Positions 17,530 through 26,916 are shown, counted from the stretch's first letter. The stretch is DNA of 32,197 bases from JBDTCS01 sp039923455 (GCA_039923455.1 JBDTCS010000225.1:1-32197), one strand, 5' to 3'. The notes: generated from the sequence alone by a model not told the origin. Numbers and translations are program-made.

Positions 17530-18612
17530 CTACGCCAGAACAGCTCGCATCGGCTGCAACACTTCCTGCGGCTTGCGGAATAGAATGTGATCGTGATAAT
17601 AGTGGGTAAGTAAGAAGCACAAGATCACGATATAATACGATTGATCCCAAACTAATCCTGTGTAGGATCTCGTGAGCAAGAGTACGCCCCACAAAATCAA
17701 TGCTGTGGAGTTAAGCGCAATGTTAAATCCGTAATACTTCCACCAGCTCCCTGACTCAGAAAGTTTTCGAATCGCCGGTGAGGTGATCTCTCCGCGCTCC
17801 AAACGCAGACGATTGATATACCATGTGATACCAAGATACTGAAAGCTGTGCCACGTGTTGAGGCCTTGAAAAGCCACATCGAGTTCACCAAAGAACGGCG
17901 TAATAAACGTCACCGTGACGGTGACGAGTATTAGAATCGTCTTCGGATAATTTCCCTCACCACGTCTAAACTCACTGATCGTCTTTGTGACATAAAGCAC
18001 CAACGAAACCGCAAAGAAGATGCTTGTCAAAATCCAAACGGCATCGATCTTCAGAAATTCCGGAAAGAAAAGATAGGCTTGTCCCACGTGGAACGTCCCG
18101 TGCACGAAACGGTACATCGCCATTGGATAAAGGGCGGAAAGCACAACAGCGTAGTCGATCATTCTCGAACGGCGGGTTTGTGGTGCACGGAGTTTGCCGC
18201 TGTAGCAATCAACGAGAAAGATGATCTGATCGAGCACGTGAATGCTGGCCCAAAAGAAGAAGAAGGTCAGCAGAAAAATAAAGTGATAGACACCAAAGTA
18301 TATCACGAACGCCGGAATAATGATCGCGAGTGGTACGATAGAGGGATGCGCTTTACGAAACGTCGGCTCAAATGCGGTCCGAGTATGCGTAGCATACATG
18401 TGTGGGCCGCCAATACAAAAAGCGACAAGCACATTCACCGCATTCCGCGACATATCGGCATCCAAACCGATCGCCTTACCAACGAAGTAAGAACCGTAGG
18501 GCACAATCATCAGGAGTGCCGAAAGGGATATCCACGTCAGATCCCACCCTCGGGATTTCAGCCAAAGATCAGAGTGTGGTTTCCAGGATGAACCCGAAGT
18601 AAGTGCGTTCAT
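17530..18612 (-). CDS. Unknown multi-pass membrane protein with conserved-looking histidines
   Basis: 360 residues with about eight or nine hydrophobic segments, for example LTWISLSALLMIVPYGSYFV, FVIYFGVYHFIFLLTFFFFW, AVWILTSIFFAVSLVLYV and ALILWGVLLL. I do not recognise the family. Histidines cluster at membrane edges: GGPHMYATHTRT (H71, H76), HF at 110, ASIHVLDQ (H125), VHGTFHVGQ (H171, H175), NTWHSFQYLG (H255) and LTHYYHDHILFRKP (H337, H340, H342). Such a pattern could bind metal or heme, as in membrane oxygenases or carotenoid-cleaving enzymes, but this is inference. A near-parS sequence lies inside the gene at 18080. Upstream is an AT-rich gap with a 12-base palindrome. Confidence 0.8.
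   Translation of the reverse strand: MNALTSGSSWKPHSDLWLKSRGWDLTWISLSALLMIVPYGSYFVGKAIGLDADMSRNAVNVLVAFCIGGPHMYATHTRTAFEPTFRKAHPSIVPLAIIIPAFVIYFGVYHFIFLLTFFFFWASIHVLDQIIFLVDCYSGKLRAPQTRRSRMIDYAVVLSALYPMAMYRFVHGTFHVGQAYLFFPEFLKIDAVWILTSIFFAVSLVLYVTKTISEFRRGEGNYPKTILILVTVTVTFITPFFGELDVAFQGLNTWHSFQYLGITWYINRLRLERGEITSPAIRKLSESGSWWKYYGFNIALNSTALILWGVLLLTRSYTGLVWDQSYYIVILCFLLTHYYHDHILFRKPQEVLQPMRAVLA
18080..18095. promoter_or_regulatory. Degenerate parS-like site inside the membrane-protein gene
   Basis: TGTCCCACGTGGAACG matches idealised parS at 14 of 16 positions. Its core TCCCACGTGGAA has one mismatch to the two perfect copies at 12183 and 14032. It is in coding sequence and could be chance, but three such sites within 6 kb are suggestive. 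Confidence 0.45.
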
Positions 18613-18688
18613 AATATGGCATACGGTACAAAGATATAATTATCAACTATTAAAGAAAACAACCAGAGCTTAATACGATCAGGTACTA

Positions 18689-18700
18689 TACAATATTGTA
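18689..18700. promoter_or_regulatory. 12-base palindrome in AT-rich upstream region
   Basis: TACAATATTGTA is a perfect palindrome in the AT-rich 169-base gap between the M42 peptidase stop (18782) and the membrane-protein start (18612), about 77 bases upstream of that start. It could be an operator or part of a promoter. AT-rich palindromes also arise by chance. Confidence 0.3.
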
Positions 18701-18781
18701 CAGCACGAACTTAACTATAAAAACTCAAAAGTGCACTATATATTCTCAATTTTTTTCGCTTCTCACAATTTACCCCTTCTA

Positions 18782-19855
18782 TTAGACACCGGGACGAAGC
18801 TCTAATTTCGCATCCAGACTGAGAATATACTCGGTCAATAGTTTAACGATGTGGTCAAGATCAACCAAATCCAGCACTTCGCAGGCCGAATGGAGATAAC
18901 GTGTAGGTGCCGATAATACACCGATCGGAATTCCGTTTCTAACCATGGATATCGGGTCAGCATCTGTGCTCGTATTCCCGTTTTCGATATCGATCTGGAA
19001 AGGGATGGCCTGCTTCTCGGCCAACGCTACAAGTGCATTTGAAATTTTCTTGTTAGATCTGATTCCCTTACCGATTACGACACCGCCCGAGACCTTCGTC
19101 TCACCATGCAATTCTCGGCTGATACCCGGAGAATCTGTGCAAGGCATGACGTCAATAGCAATCGCTAGCGTCGGATTGAGCGCATACCCGACATTTCGAG
19201 CTCCCCAAACTCCAGTTTCTTCTTGAATCGAGCTAACACCATACACGGTAGCCTTGAGTTCGGATTTCCTAGCGTTCAGAGCGCGCATTGTCTCCGCGAC
19301 AACGTACAAGCCGATTCTGTTGTCGAAGCATCTCGCGGTTGCGCGGGTACCTGCAAGTTTCTGATATCCTTCGCCAAAAACAACCGCATCACCGATCGCA
19401 ATAAGTTTTTCGGCTTCTTCCCGATTCGCTGCACCGATGTCGAGCCACACATCCGAATACTTCAACTTAGCTGAATCTGTCTTCTCTTTGAGATGAACGC
19501 TCGTAATTCCAACTACACCCGGCACCAAGCCACCCGTCTTAGATGAGAGTATTCGCACTCTATGCGAAGGAAGCATGGAAGCATCGACGCCGCCCACAGC
19601 AGCTACATAAACATACCCCGCATCATTGATATACTTCACGACGAGACCAACTTCGTCTGCGTGCCCGATGATGAGGATCGATATTGCCTCGGAGCCTGGC
19701 ATCGTCGCAATGTTACTTCCGTGAGGATCGATCTTGATATCCGCGACAACGGAATTTACCCGCTCGCGCCAGATCTTCTGAACATTTTCCTCATGATTTG
19801 AGGGGCCGGGACATTCGATCAGATTCTTTAGAAACAGCTCTTGCTCTTCGGTCAT
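18782..19855 (-). CDS. M42 family metallo-aminopeptidase
   Basis: 357 residues from ATG 19855. The open frame extends to 19945, but the extra 30 residues do not fit the family, whose members start like TEEQELFLKNLIECPGPS. These are cytoplasmic, often dodecameric (TET-type) two-metal aminopeptidases that trim peptides. The expected metal and catalytic residues are visible: H65 in IIGHADEVG, D178 in CFDNR, the catalytic E212 and ligand E213 in QEETGVWGA, D235 in AIDVMP, and H322 in RYLHSACEVLDL. No signal peptide is present. Peptide specificity (glutamyl, deblocking or general) cannot be read from the sequence. It is divergent from the surface-protein block on its right. Confidence 0.92.
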   Translation of the reverse strand: MTEEQELFLKNLIECPGPSNHEENVQKIWRERVNSVVADIKIDPHGSNIATMPGSEAISILIIGHADEVGLVVKYINDAGYVYVAAVGGVDASMLPSHRVRILSSKTGGLVPGVVGITSVHLKEKTDSAKLKYSDVWLDIGAANREEAEKLIAIGDAVVFGEGYQKLAGTRATARCFDNRIGLYVVAETMRALNARKSELKATVYGVSSIQEETGVWGARNVGYALNPTLAIAIDVMPCTDSPGISRELHGETKVSGGVVIGKGIRSNKKISNALVALAEKQAIPFQIDIENGNTSTDADPISMVRNGIPIGVLSAPTRYLHSACEVLDLVDLDHIVKLLTEYILSLDAKLELRPGV

Positions 19856-20201
19856 GTTAACATTTAGCAAACTCTCAGAACGAAAAACTCCGAAACCCCA
19901 CCAGACAACGCTTTCAGGGATTTCGCAGACAGGGCATTGTAACACAGAAACAGCATTAAAGTCTCCGAAAAGGACGCTGCAAAGTTGACTGCATAATCAG
20001 AGAATTGGATCGCAGCAGTTCTGTCGAGCACAGCCCTAATCTCCATCTGGAATTAAGACTTCCACCCATGATGTTAGCGAAGCGGAGGTGGAGTACGAAA
20101 TTTAATGACTTTGAGCGCCTCCAAATTCAGCCCTACGTGGCAATGCCCTAAAATTAGTTTGCTCACTCTTCTATTGTTTGGAGCCGAGCAACAAAACGAT
20201 C
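19856..20201. other. Divergent intergenic region
   Basis: 346 bases between the minus-strand peptidase and the plus-strand surface protein. It must hold promoters for both, but I cannot place them with confidence. A TCCACC/GGTGGA pair brackets a 22-base spacer near 20060-20095. A 60-codon minus frame here (19864-20046) shows no family resemblance. I see no DnaA-box cluster. Confidence 0.4.
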
Positions 20202-22775
20202 ATGCAATCCCAAGCGTCGCGGAGATCAGCACGACCATGGTTTCACAATTTCGTTGTGCCAGTCCTCTGTACAATGATGATCGTATGTATCTGCACGTTG
20301 AGTTTTCTTCCAAACGCCGGTGCTACGCAAAAGACTGCTATTGCAAGTGGGAATTGGACGAACACTTCTACATGGAACGGCGGCCTAATCCCAATTCAAG
20401 GTGACAGCGTCACGATCGGCATTGGTTTCTCCGTTACAATCGATGCCAACACTGCCTCACTCGGTCAACTGCTTTTGAAAGGCGGTACTTTGAATGGCGG
20501 CAAAGACACACTCTTTATACTCGGATCATTTACAGGCTCCGGTACATTCAATCCGGATTCCGGTGCAGTGTATTTCAATAGCCCTTCGATTCAACACATT
20601 GCAATCGGCACGATTCCGGTTTACTATGATCTGATTCTAAGCACGCAACATGATAGCGTCGCTTCAAGAGTTCTCGATCAGAGTTGTACCGTACTTCGGA
20701 ATTTCACGTGTGATTTTCGACAGTCACCAACTTCGCATATCACCGGTCTCGGATCACTAACGGTTGGTGGAAGCTTTACGTATCTCGGTGATTCTACTTC
20801 GGAGTGGTTCGGAAAAATACTACTCAATGATCAGCGTGGTGATACATCGGTGTACTTACGTGTAGCGCCACCGAACGGTCCGAGCTTCGGCAAGCCGTTT
20901 CGCTTTCCGCATATCATCATTCAAAAACCGGACACGACATTTTTTGTGCGCTTCGGTTTTCCTGATTCCAATAATTTTATTGTCCCCGCAACCGATAGCC
21001 TGATTGGGGATAGCGTTTATATGACGCTTGCAGGTTTTGCACCGGATACCACAATCAGCTTGCAAGGCGGGACGCTCGATGCCGGCGCTGGTATTTTTTC
21101 GGTGCTTGGTGGTGAACGCGATGCTGCGCACGGACCCTTCGTGCATTTAGCGCAAGGCACACGTTTTCGCATGCGACGAGTAATTCCGCGAACACAACTT
21201 CCGTCCTTTGATTCAACAACTTTGCCATATATTGCTTGCGACTCCGGCAGCTCGTTCGAATATTATAACTACGGAGTCACCGATGCAAGTTTGATCATAA
21301 ATAATTTGGTGCATCGGGCCTATGCAAATCTTATCGTTAGTTGTTCCACCGTCGTAGGTTTGAAATTCAATCCGGTCATCGTCGAAGGCGATCTACACAT
21401 TCAACTGGGGGGTATGATAGATGCCGGCATCACACGTGGACCGCTTAAGCAAGAAGAGATTACCATTCGCGGAGATGTCTATAACGACAACACCGGTGAA
21501 TCGCATTCGGTCGGCACGGGCAAAGATGGCGACGGAATGAATCTGGACAATGATCATTGGACATTCGACAAACCAAATGGCATCTCGCATTGGTACGGTC
21601 CCTCCGAGATCAATGCACTCACGGTCGATAGCACTACGACACTCTCGATCCGATTCCTAAGCGATACTGCATGTGATTCACTCTACTACGAAGGATCGAT
21701 AGAAGAAAAAGGCGATCCGTGTGGCGGACGCATTCTTGGAAGACTCTTTACGATACCGGCTCGATTTGATTCGAATACTACTTCGAGCACGTTCGGCAAT
21801 ATTGGTCTGGATATCACAACCGGTACGTTGCCCGCGTTAGGATTCACGTATGTAGTCCGAACTTCAGGATACGATCCACCGGGTGTGTTTCTCGGAACAT
21901 CAAAAGCGCATACAGTCAAACGTTACTTTCGTATCACGAACGAAGCAAGCCCACAGCACGGAAATAAAAACAGCATGACGTTTCACTACGATTGTAGTGA
22001 AGTTGTGAGTGCTGCCCGATCGGGATTAAAGTTTTGGCGAAGCACCGATAACGGATCATCGTGGGCGCTTTCGGGTGCGAATAGTTATGACCTGAATACT
22101 GGGATTGTCACCTGGGACACACTTGCAATCGGATACCCGAATAAACAGAATAGTTATCTGTGGACGCTATCTGATCAAACGGTAGATATTCCACTCTCTG
22201 TTGGACTACTCAGCTTTACGTCCAAACACGAAGTGAATCAAGTTCAGCTCGATTGGCAAACTGCCAGCGAAATTAATTCTCTCGGCTTCGAGCTCGAAAA
22301 GACGATGCATGATACAACATCACTTGTCGGTTCATGGGACAGCAACCCGCTCTACCGATCTCGCTCCGGATTCGGTGCGAAGTATCAAGTCTATGACACA
22401 ACGCCGATCGAAGACAGCACAACATATCGCTTGTTCGAACGCAGCACAGATGGGGAGCGCGTGCTTCTCGCTACGAGTACACTTGCTCCGGACATCCGTA
22501 AAATTCCTACGCTGACGTCGCAGCTTCGGCTGCTGATATATCCTGCATACGGCGGCACTGAGGCGGTAGTCTGGTCGAACACAGCTCAACCGGTTACGCT
22601 CACGCTGTTCGATATGCTCGGACGGCGGCTGCTAACCAAAAGTGTAAACTCTCGCGAGAACGAAAACGTGGAGAGCCTGCTCAAAACATCCAACCTCCCA
22701 AGCGGAATCTATATACTTCGAGCCGAATCGGTGGATGGAAGGATCTCTAGGAGATTCGTGCTAGGATTTAAGTAG
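20202..22775 (+). CDS. Large T9SS cargo, beta-rich surface protein
   Basis: 857 residues from ATG 20202. The frame opens at a TTG at 20178, but the signal peptide fits better from MQSQASRR, with a hydrophobic core (VVPVLCTMMIVCICTLSFL) ending near AGA/TQ. The mature protein begins with ASGNWTNTSTWNGG and IPIQGDSVTIG, the common start of Bacteroidota repetitive beta-helix surface proteins. Near residue 685 is DWQTASEINSLGFELEK, a strand pattern frequent just before sorting domains. From about 776 (LLIYPAYGGTEAV, LFDMLGRRLL, ending RRFVLGFK) is a T9SS type A sorting domain, with YPAY in place of YPNP. It is the first gene of a plus-strand run of surface proteins. Confidence 0.85.
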   Translation: MQSQASRRSARPWFHNFVVPVLCTMMIVCICTLSFLPNAGATQKTAIASGNWTNTSTWNGGLIPIQGDSVTIGIGFSVTIDANTASLGQLLLKGGTLNGGKDTLFILGSFTGSGTFNPDSGAVYFNSPSIQHIAIGTIPVYYDLILSTQHDSVASRVLDQSCTVLRNFTCDFRQSPTSHITGLGSLTVGGSFTYLGDSTSEWFGKILLNDQRGDTSVYLRVAPPNGPSFGKPFRFPHIIIQKPDTTFFVRFGFPDSNNFIVPATDSLIGDSVYMTLAGFAPDTTISLQGGTLDAGAGIFSVLGGERDAAHGPFVHLAQGTRFRMRRVIPRTQLPSFDSTTLPYIACDSGSSFEYYNYGVTDASLIINNLVHRAYANLIVSCSTVVGLKFNPVIVEGDLHIQLGGMIDAGITRGPLKQEEITIRGDVYNDNTGESHSVGTGKDGDGMNLDNDHWTFDKPNGISHWYGPSEINALTVDSTTTLSIRFLSDTACDSLYYEGSIEEKGDPCGGRILGRLFTIPARFDSNTTSSTFGNIGLDITTGTLPALGFTYVVRTSGYDPPGVFLGTSKAHTVKRYFRITNEASPQHGNKNSMTFHYDCSEVVSAARSGLKFWRSTDNGSSWALSGANSYDLNTGIVTWDTLAIGYPNKQNSYLWTLSDQTVDIPLSVGLLSFTSKHEVNQVQLDWQTASEINSLGFELEKTMHDTTSLVGSWDSNPLYRSRSGFGAKYQVYDTTPIEDSTTYRLFERSTDGERVLLATSTLAPDIRKIPTLTSQLRLLIYPAYGGTEAVVWSNTAQPVTLTLFDMLGRRLLTKSVNSRENENVESLLKTSNLPSGIYILRAESVDGRISRRFVLGFK

Positions 22776-23277
22776 CGTGCCGAGCAGATCGGCTGAGAAT
22801 TGATAGATTGCTATTCTTTAAGGTAGACCTATCACACTACGATTTCCCATTTTTCCCCACGGAAAGTGTGCATTATTGGTCCTTTTGAGCATTAAACGGT
22901 ACATTTACAAAATAATTGCTCCAAGGTGATACGAAAGGTGATTTAATTGCTTATATTTGAAGTACCTACTTCCTATTAATCGCCATCTGGTAGAGCCCAA
23001 AGCGTGCGGGTGAGCCAATGGACAATTTGTTTGAATTGAAATAAATAAAGTTAAAAGCGTTCGGCGTGTTGCTCGTGCGTGTTTTGCTTTTTGTATTCGG
23101 AGACGATGTGTTTCTGAAGGTGAGTCGTTTGTATAAGTTTGCCTGATTTAAAAGGCATCGGCCCTTGCGTGCGGTATGTACTTCGGAGTGAGATTGCCCT
23201 CAAACTCTAAATATAAGTACATTAGCAAGAGACGGTGAGATATAGTGCGGTATATCTAAATTGGGAAGCTCTTGAAA
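22776..23277 (+). other. Long intergenic region, no gene seen
   Basis: 502 bases. A five-base stem GCCGA/TCGGC (22779-22793) follows the upstream stop but has no T run. The middle is AT-rich with AAATAAATAAAG near 23040, and a TTGGGAAGC stretch lies just before the next start. A long 5' leader for the next gene is possible. Confidence 0.4.
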
Positions 23278-24819
23278 GTGAAAAAATCTATTTCGTTGAT
23301 CGGCCGTGGGCAGAAGTCTGTGCCGACGATAGTTATTGCTGCATTCGTTGTAGCGGTCCTTTGGTGCTCGCCTTCTATGGCCCAAAATAATGTTGGTATT
23401 GGTACGACAAGTCCGGCTGCATCCGCAGTTTTGGATCTTACATCGACCACCATGGGATTACTCATCCCACGTATGACGACAGTCGCAAAACTGGCAATTG
23501 CAACGCCGGCAACCGGACTGCTCGTCTATGACAACACGCTCAATACTTTCTATTACTATAACGGAACAGCGTGGGTCCCCTTTCTATCTACTTCTGGCGC
23601 GGCCGTTGGCTGGATGCTTACGGGTAACGCAGGAACCACAGCCGGTACAAATTTCCTCGGAACAACAGACCCGATCGACCTGGTCTTCAAGACGAATGCC
23701 ACTGAAGGTATGCGTTTGCAGAGTGGTGGAAATCTTGGAATCGGTACGAATAACCCGACATCAGTTCTTCATACAGTCGCATCCGGAGCGAAAGTGGCTA
23801 ACTATACGGGTAATCTGCTGACGAACACCGCAACAAGTTCGACTGCATCGATCACCAAGTATGGCACAGAAGTTATATCGACCGGTACATGGAATGGTAC
23901 CACAGCTACGAACGTCGGCCTGCACGTTAATGCAACCGGTGGCACAAAAAATTATTCCGCAATTTTCGAAGGTGGCAACGTTGGTGTGAACACAACGGCG
24001 CCGGCAACCTATCTCGACGTCTCCGGCGATCTGGCAACTCGGTATTCCAGCTTCACGGCTTCCAATGGTGTCAATAATGATATCGCGATCGGAACATCGA
24101 GCTTCGTTCGAATCACCGGACCGACAGCCGCTTATTCTGTCGCCGGTATCACTGGTGGTGTGGATGGAAAGATCCTCGTCATTTATAATTCCACAGCACA
24201 GACGTTCACGCTGACGAATGAAGGCACAACATCGACCGCCGCGAATCGCATCACTTCACTAAGCAGCGCGGGTGATATTGTGATCTATGGCAAAGGTGCA
24301 GTCAAGATGATTTATAGCAGCTCGGATAGTCGTTGGTTGGTGATCGCATCTTCCTCCACCGTATCCAGCACCACGACCGGCGTGACAGTAAAGCGAATCT
24401 CCGCCGACGAAACATCCACGGGATCTGCGACGCTTCACAACGATACCTATCTTTTTGTACCTATCGCGGCTAATGACTCGATGAAGATCGAAGGCTATAT
24501 CGATGAAAAAGAGAATACGACCGGCAAGTTCTGCAAGATCGCGTTCACGGTGCCGACAGGTTGCACGATGAATATTATGGTGCAAACAAACAACGCAGGA
24601 AGCGTGCAGCAAGATTTTCTCAAAGTGAGCGGAACAGCCACGCTCCAAATCGATTGCGATCCAACAGCGACAAAAGAGCAGGGTATCCTCTTCTTCGGTA
24701 CAGTGGTCAACGGTTCGACCGCCGGCAACGTCCAGTTACAATGGGCCCAGTACACGTCCGGTGCAGACGTACTGACCTTCGCCAAGGGATCTTACATGAA
24801 AGGATCTCTGATTCGATAA
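23278..24819 (+). CDS. Exported modular protein with phage-tail-like domains (paralog 1)
   Basis: 513 residues. GTG 23278 is chosen over the TTG at 23272 because GGGAAG lies nine bases upstream and the product starts MKKSISL. The signal peptide ends SMA/Q. From about 37 comes NVGIGTTSPAASAVLDLTST with GLLIPRMTT and YYYNGTAWVPF, the N-terminal module of Bacteroidota tail-fibre-like proteins. The middle has GTWNGTTATNVGLHVNATGG and GNVGVNTTAPATYLDVSGD. Residues about 257-363 (GGVDGKILVIYN, STAANRITSL, MIYSSSDSRWLVI) and 371-513 (SADETSTGSATLHNDTYL, AFTVPTG, AGNVQLQWAQ, GSYMKG) resemble C-terminal modules of phage structural proteins. No T9SS sorting domain and no S74 chaperone is seen. It is paralogous to the next gene, 86 bases downstream. 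Confidence 0.82.
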   Translation: MKKSISLIGRGQKSVPTIVIAAFVVAVLWCSPSMAQNNVGIGTTSPAASAVLDLTSTTMGLLIPRMTTVAKLAIATPATGLLVYDNTLNTFYYYNGTAWVPFLSTSGAAVGWMLTGNAGTTAGTNFLGTTDPIDLVFKTNATEGMRLQSGGNLGIGTNNPTSVLHTVASGAKVANYTGNLLTNTATSSTASITKYGTEVISTGTWNGTTATNVGLHVNATGGTKNYSAIFEGGNVGVNTTAPATYLDVSGDLATRYSSFTASNGVNNDIAIGTSSFVRITGPTAAYSVAGITGGVDGKILVIYNSTAQTFTLTNEGTTSTAANRITSLSSAGDIVIYGKGAVKMIYSSSDSRWLVIASSSTVSSTTTGVTVKRISADETSTGSATLHNDTYLFVPIAANDSMKIEGYIDEKENTTGKFCKIAFTVPTGCTMNIMVQTNNAGSVQQDFLKVSGTATLQIDCDPTATKEQGILFFGTVVNGSTAGNVQLQWAQYTSGADVLTFAKGSYMKGSLIR

Positions 24820-24905
24820 CCCATTTTGGCAAGTGTCAGAATGGATGTGAAATCAATACGAACGATCAGAGAACGCAGTAGAATAATTTGAGAAGGGCTT
24901 AGAAA

Positions 24906-26456
24906 ATGTTTATGGAATACCTTAGATCATTTTTAGGAAAGAAGTCGCAACTTCCAGGGCAAATAGCACTCGCGCTCCTCGCGATATTGCTATTCGTGAA
25001 AATATCGCCCGTCGTCGCGCAGAACAGAGTTGGATTGGGCACTGTGACGCCATCGACATCCGCGATACTTGATTTGACTTCGGCAAATACCGGAATGTTG
25101 GTACCGAGAATGTCGACCGTCGCAAAGCTCGCGATCGTGAGTCCGGCGACTGGGCTTATCGTCTACGATAATACGCTGAATACATTTTACTATTACAACT
25201 CCACCGCTTGGGTACCCTTCGTATCGAGTTCGGGAGCTTCCGGTGGATGGCAAACCGTTGGTAACGCCGGAACGACGGCGGGTACGAATTTCGTCGGCAC
25301 GACGGATGCACAAGATATGATCTTCAAAACGAATGCTACCGAAGGCATGCGTTTGACGACCGGATGGAACCTTGGCGTAGGCACGACAACGCCAACCTCA
25401 ATTTTACACACGGTCGCTTCCGGTGCGAAGATTTTGAACTACACCGGCAATTTGCTTACGAACACCGCAACAAGTTCAACAGCCTCGATTACAAAGTACG
25501 GTACCGAAGTGCTATCGACCGGAACTTGGAATGGTACGTCCGCAACGAACATCGGACTTCACGTTAACGCAACAGGCGGGACAACAACATACTCCGGAGT
25601 ACTCGAAGGAGGAAACGTCGGTGTCAATACAACGACGCCCGCAACATTCGTAGACGTCGCGGGTGATATCTCTACACGCTCTTCCACGTTCACTGCAGCG
25701 AACGGTACGAATAATGATATTGCAATCGGCACATCAAGTTTCGTACGCTTGGTCGGCCCATCTGCGGCTTACACCATAGCAGGGATCGCAGGCGGCGTAG
25801 ACGGAAAAACACTTACGCTTTTTAACTCGACAACGCAAACAATCACGATCGCAAACGAGAACGCAAGTTCGACAGCGGCAAACAGAATTACAACGCTCAG
25901 CAGTCAAGGCGATATCGTTATCGCTGGCAAAGGCGGAGTCGATATGATCTATAGCGCAGCCGATAGCAGGTGGCTCGTCATCGCTTCGGCAACAACGATC
26001 TCTTCAACAACGACTGGAACGATCATCAAGCGAAAAAGTGCGGATGAAAGCGTCAACAATTCAACGACGCTGCAAAACGACAATGAGTTGTTTCTGCCAA
26101 TGGCCGCTAACGACTCTATGCAGGTCGAAGGCTACATTGATGCGCAAGGTTTCTCCGGTGGTAAGGATTTTAAGATTAGCTTCTCCGTTCCAACCGGTGC
26201 AACCCTCAACATTTACGCGAATTGGAATCGGGAAGGCGATGTAGGTCAGGCCGTCTTCAAGGCAACCGGGGATGCGAGTGGAACGATCGACTACAATCCG
26301 GTTGCACCACTTGAGCAAGGTGTAATATTTTTTGGTACAGTCGTCACAGGTAACACAGCGGGAAACGTTCAACTGACATGGGCACAATACAGCGCCTCAA
26401 CCACATCAAATACGTTTAAGGCCGGCTCGTATATACAAGGCACCTACATTCGCTAA
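24906..26456 (+). CDS. Exported modular protein with phage-tail-like domains (paralog 2)
   Basis: 516 residues from ATG 24906, with GAAGGG eight bases upstream. The signal peptide has a long hydrophobic core (IALALLAILLFVKI) ending VVA/Q. The domain order is identical to the preceding gene: VGLGTVTPSTSAILDLTSA and PRMSTVAKLAIV near the N-terminus, a copied central stretch (HTVASGAKILNYTGNLLTN), a GGVDGKTLTLFN module at about 260-364 and a terminal module at about 373-516 (SADESVNNSTTLQNDNELF, FSVPTGATLNIY, AGNVQLTWAQ, GSYIQGTYIR). Long stretches are nearly identical between the two proteins, so they arose by tandem duplication, with divergence concentrated in the signal peptide and the last domain. 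It ends without a T9SS sorting domain. Confidence 0.85.
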   Translation: MFMEYLRSFLGKKSQLPGQIALALLAILLFVKISPVVAQNRVGLGTVTPSTSAILDLTSANTGMLVPRMSTVAKLAIVSPATGLIVYDNTLNTFYYYNSTAWVPFVSSSGASGGWQTVGNAGTTAGTNFVGTTDAQDMIFKTNATEGMRLTTGWNLGVGTTTPTSILHTVASGAKILNYTGNLLTNTATSSTASITKYGTEVLSTGTWNGTSATNIGLHVNATGGTTTYSGVLEGGNVGVNTTTPATFVDVAGDISTRSSTFTAANGTNNDIAIGTSSFVRLVGPSAAYTIAGIAGGVDGKTLTLFNSTTQTITIANENASSTAANRITTLSSQGDIVIAGKGGVDMIYSAADSRWLVIASATTISSTTTGTIIKRKSADESVNNSTTLQNDNELFLPMAANDSMQVEGYIDAQGFSGGKDFKISFSVPTGATLNIYANWNREGDVGQAVFKATGDASGTIDYNPVAPLEQGVIFFGTVVTGNTAGNVQLTWAQYSASTTSNTFKAGSYIQGTYIR

Positions 26457-26505
26457 TTGGTAGACGGGGGCAAGAGTAGAGGCCTAAGGCTCCGTGTCTC
26501 GATTT

Positions 26506-26524
26506 GAACTGAGAATCTCAGTTC
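26506..26524. repeat. Perfect inverted repeat
   Basis: GAACTGAGA and TCTCAGTTC are perfect nine-base arms around one central base. As RNA this folds into a seven-base stem with a five-base loop. It lies 50 bases after the paralog 2 stop. No T run follows, so it is not a classical terminator, and a protein-binding operator is an alternative. Confidence 0.6.
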
Positions 26525-26658
26525 TGGACAAAGTTTGAGCAATGATCGGGACGTGATCTAGCGACAAAACAGATCATAACGCCCACAAATCAAGCTATTT
26601 TGAAGCGATACCGACCGGAGAGGCCTTTGGTACGGTCCTTGCTCTTGAAGCATTTTGT

Positions 26659-26678
26659 TGGATGGCTCCTACCATCCA
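26659..26678. repeat. Perfect seven-base hairpin
   Basis: TGGATGG and CCATCCA pair perfectly across a six-base loop, CTCCTA. It lies 240 bases upstream of the small protein gene at 26917. Confidence 0.5.
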
Positions 26679-26916
26679 TGAACACAATCAACGATAGCGC
26701 TGAACTCAGGTAGAAGTTACGACCGGCCCGAGATCACAAGCGCTCTTCGACATCCGGACAGAAGTTTCTGGCTTTCTTTGCTATTCAGCCACGCATTCGT
26801 GCTACTTAGCGACGAGAGAACCCCGCTGTGTAAAAACTATAGAGGGCGCTACCTCAACAAAGTGTATTTAGCGGCTTGCCGCATATTTCCTAGATCACAT
26901 TCATTACTAATTCCTT

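Larger units (their letters stand above)
26457..26916 (+). other. Intergenic region with two perfect hairpins
   Basis: 460 bases without a convincing gene. Two near-ideal stems stand out (26506-26524 and 26659-26678, listed separately). No reading frame here shows transposase or other known motifs. It could be a long leader of the small protein at 26917, an independent small RNA, or decayed sequence. Confidence 0.4.

Noticed and set aside
17850..17865. CACGTG in TGTGCCACGTGTTGAG, another possible parS
   Set aside because: Only about 10 of 16 positions match parS. The CACGTG at 18235 and the one near 20707 are likewise unsupported in their flanks.
19864..20046. 60-codon minus frame just upstream of the M42 peptidase
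   Set aside because: No recognisable signal or motif, and it lies in a divergent promoter region.
22845..22860. TTTTTCCCCAC occurring after two surface genes (near 22855 and 31130)
   Set aside because: Only two copies, no dyad, and no shared flanking sequence. Probably chance in T-rich 3' regions.
26457..26916. Possible insertion-sequence remnant
   Set aside because: Six-frame reading gave only short stop-interrupted pieces with no transposase motif and no flanking direct repeats.
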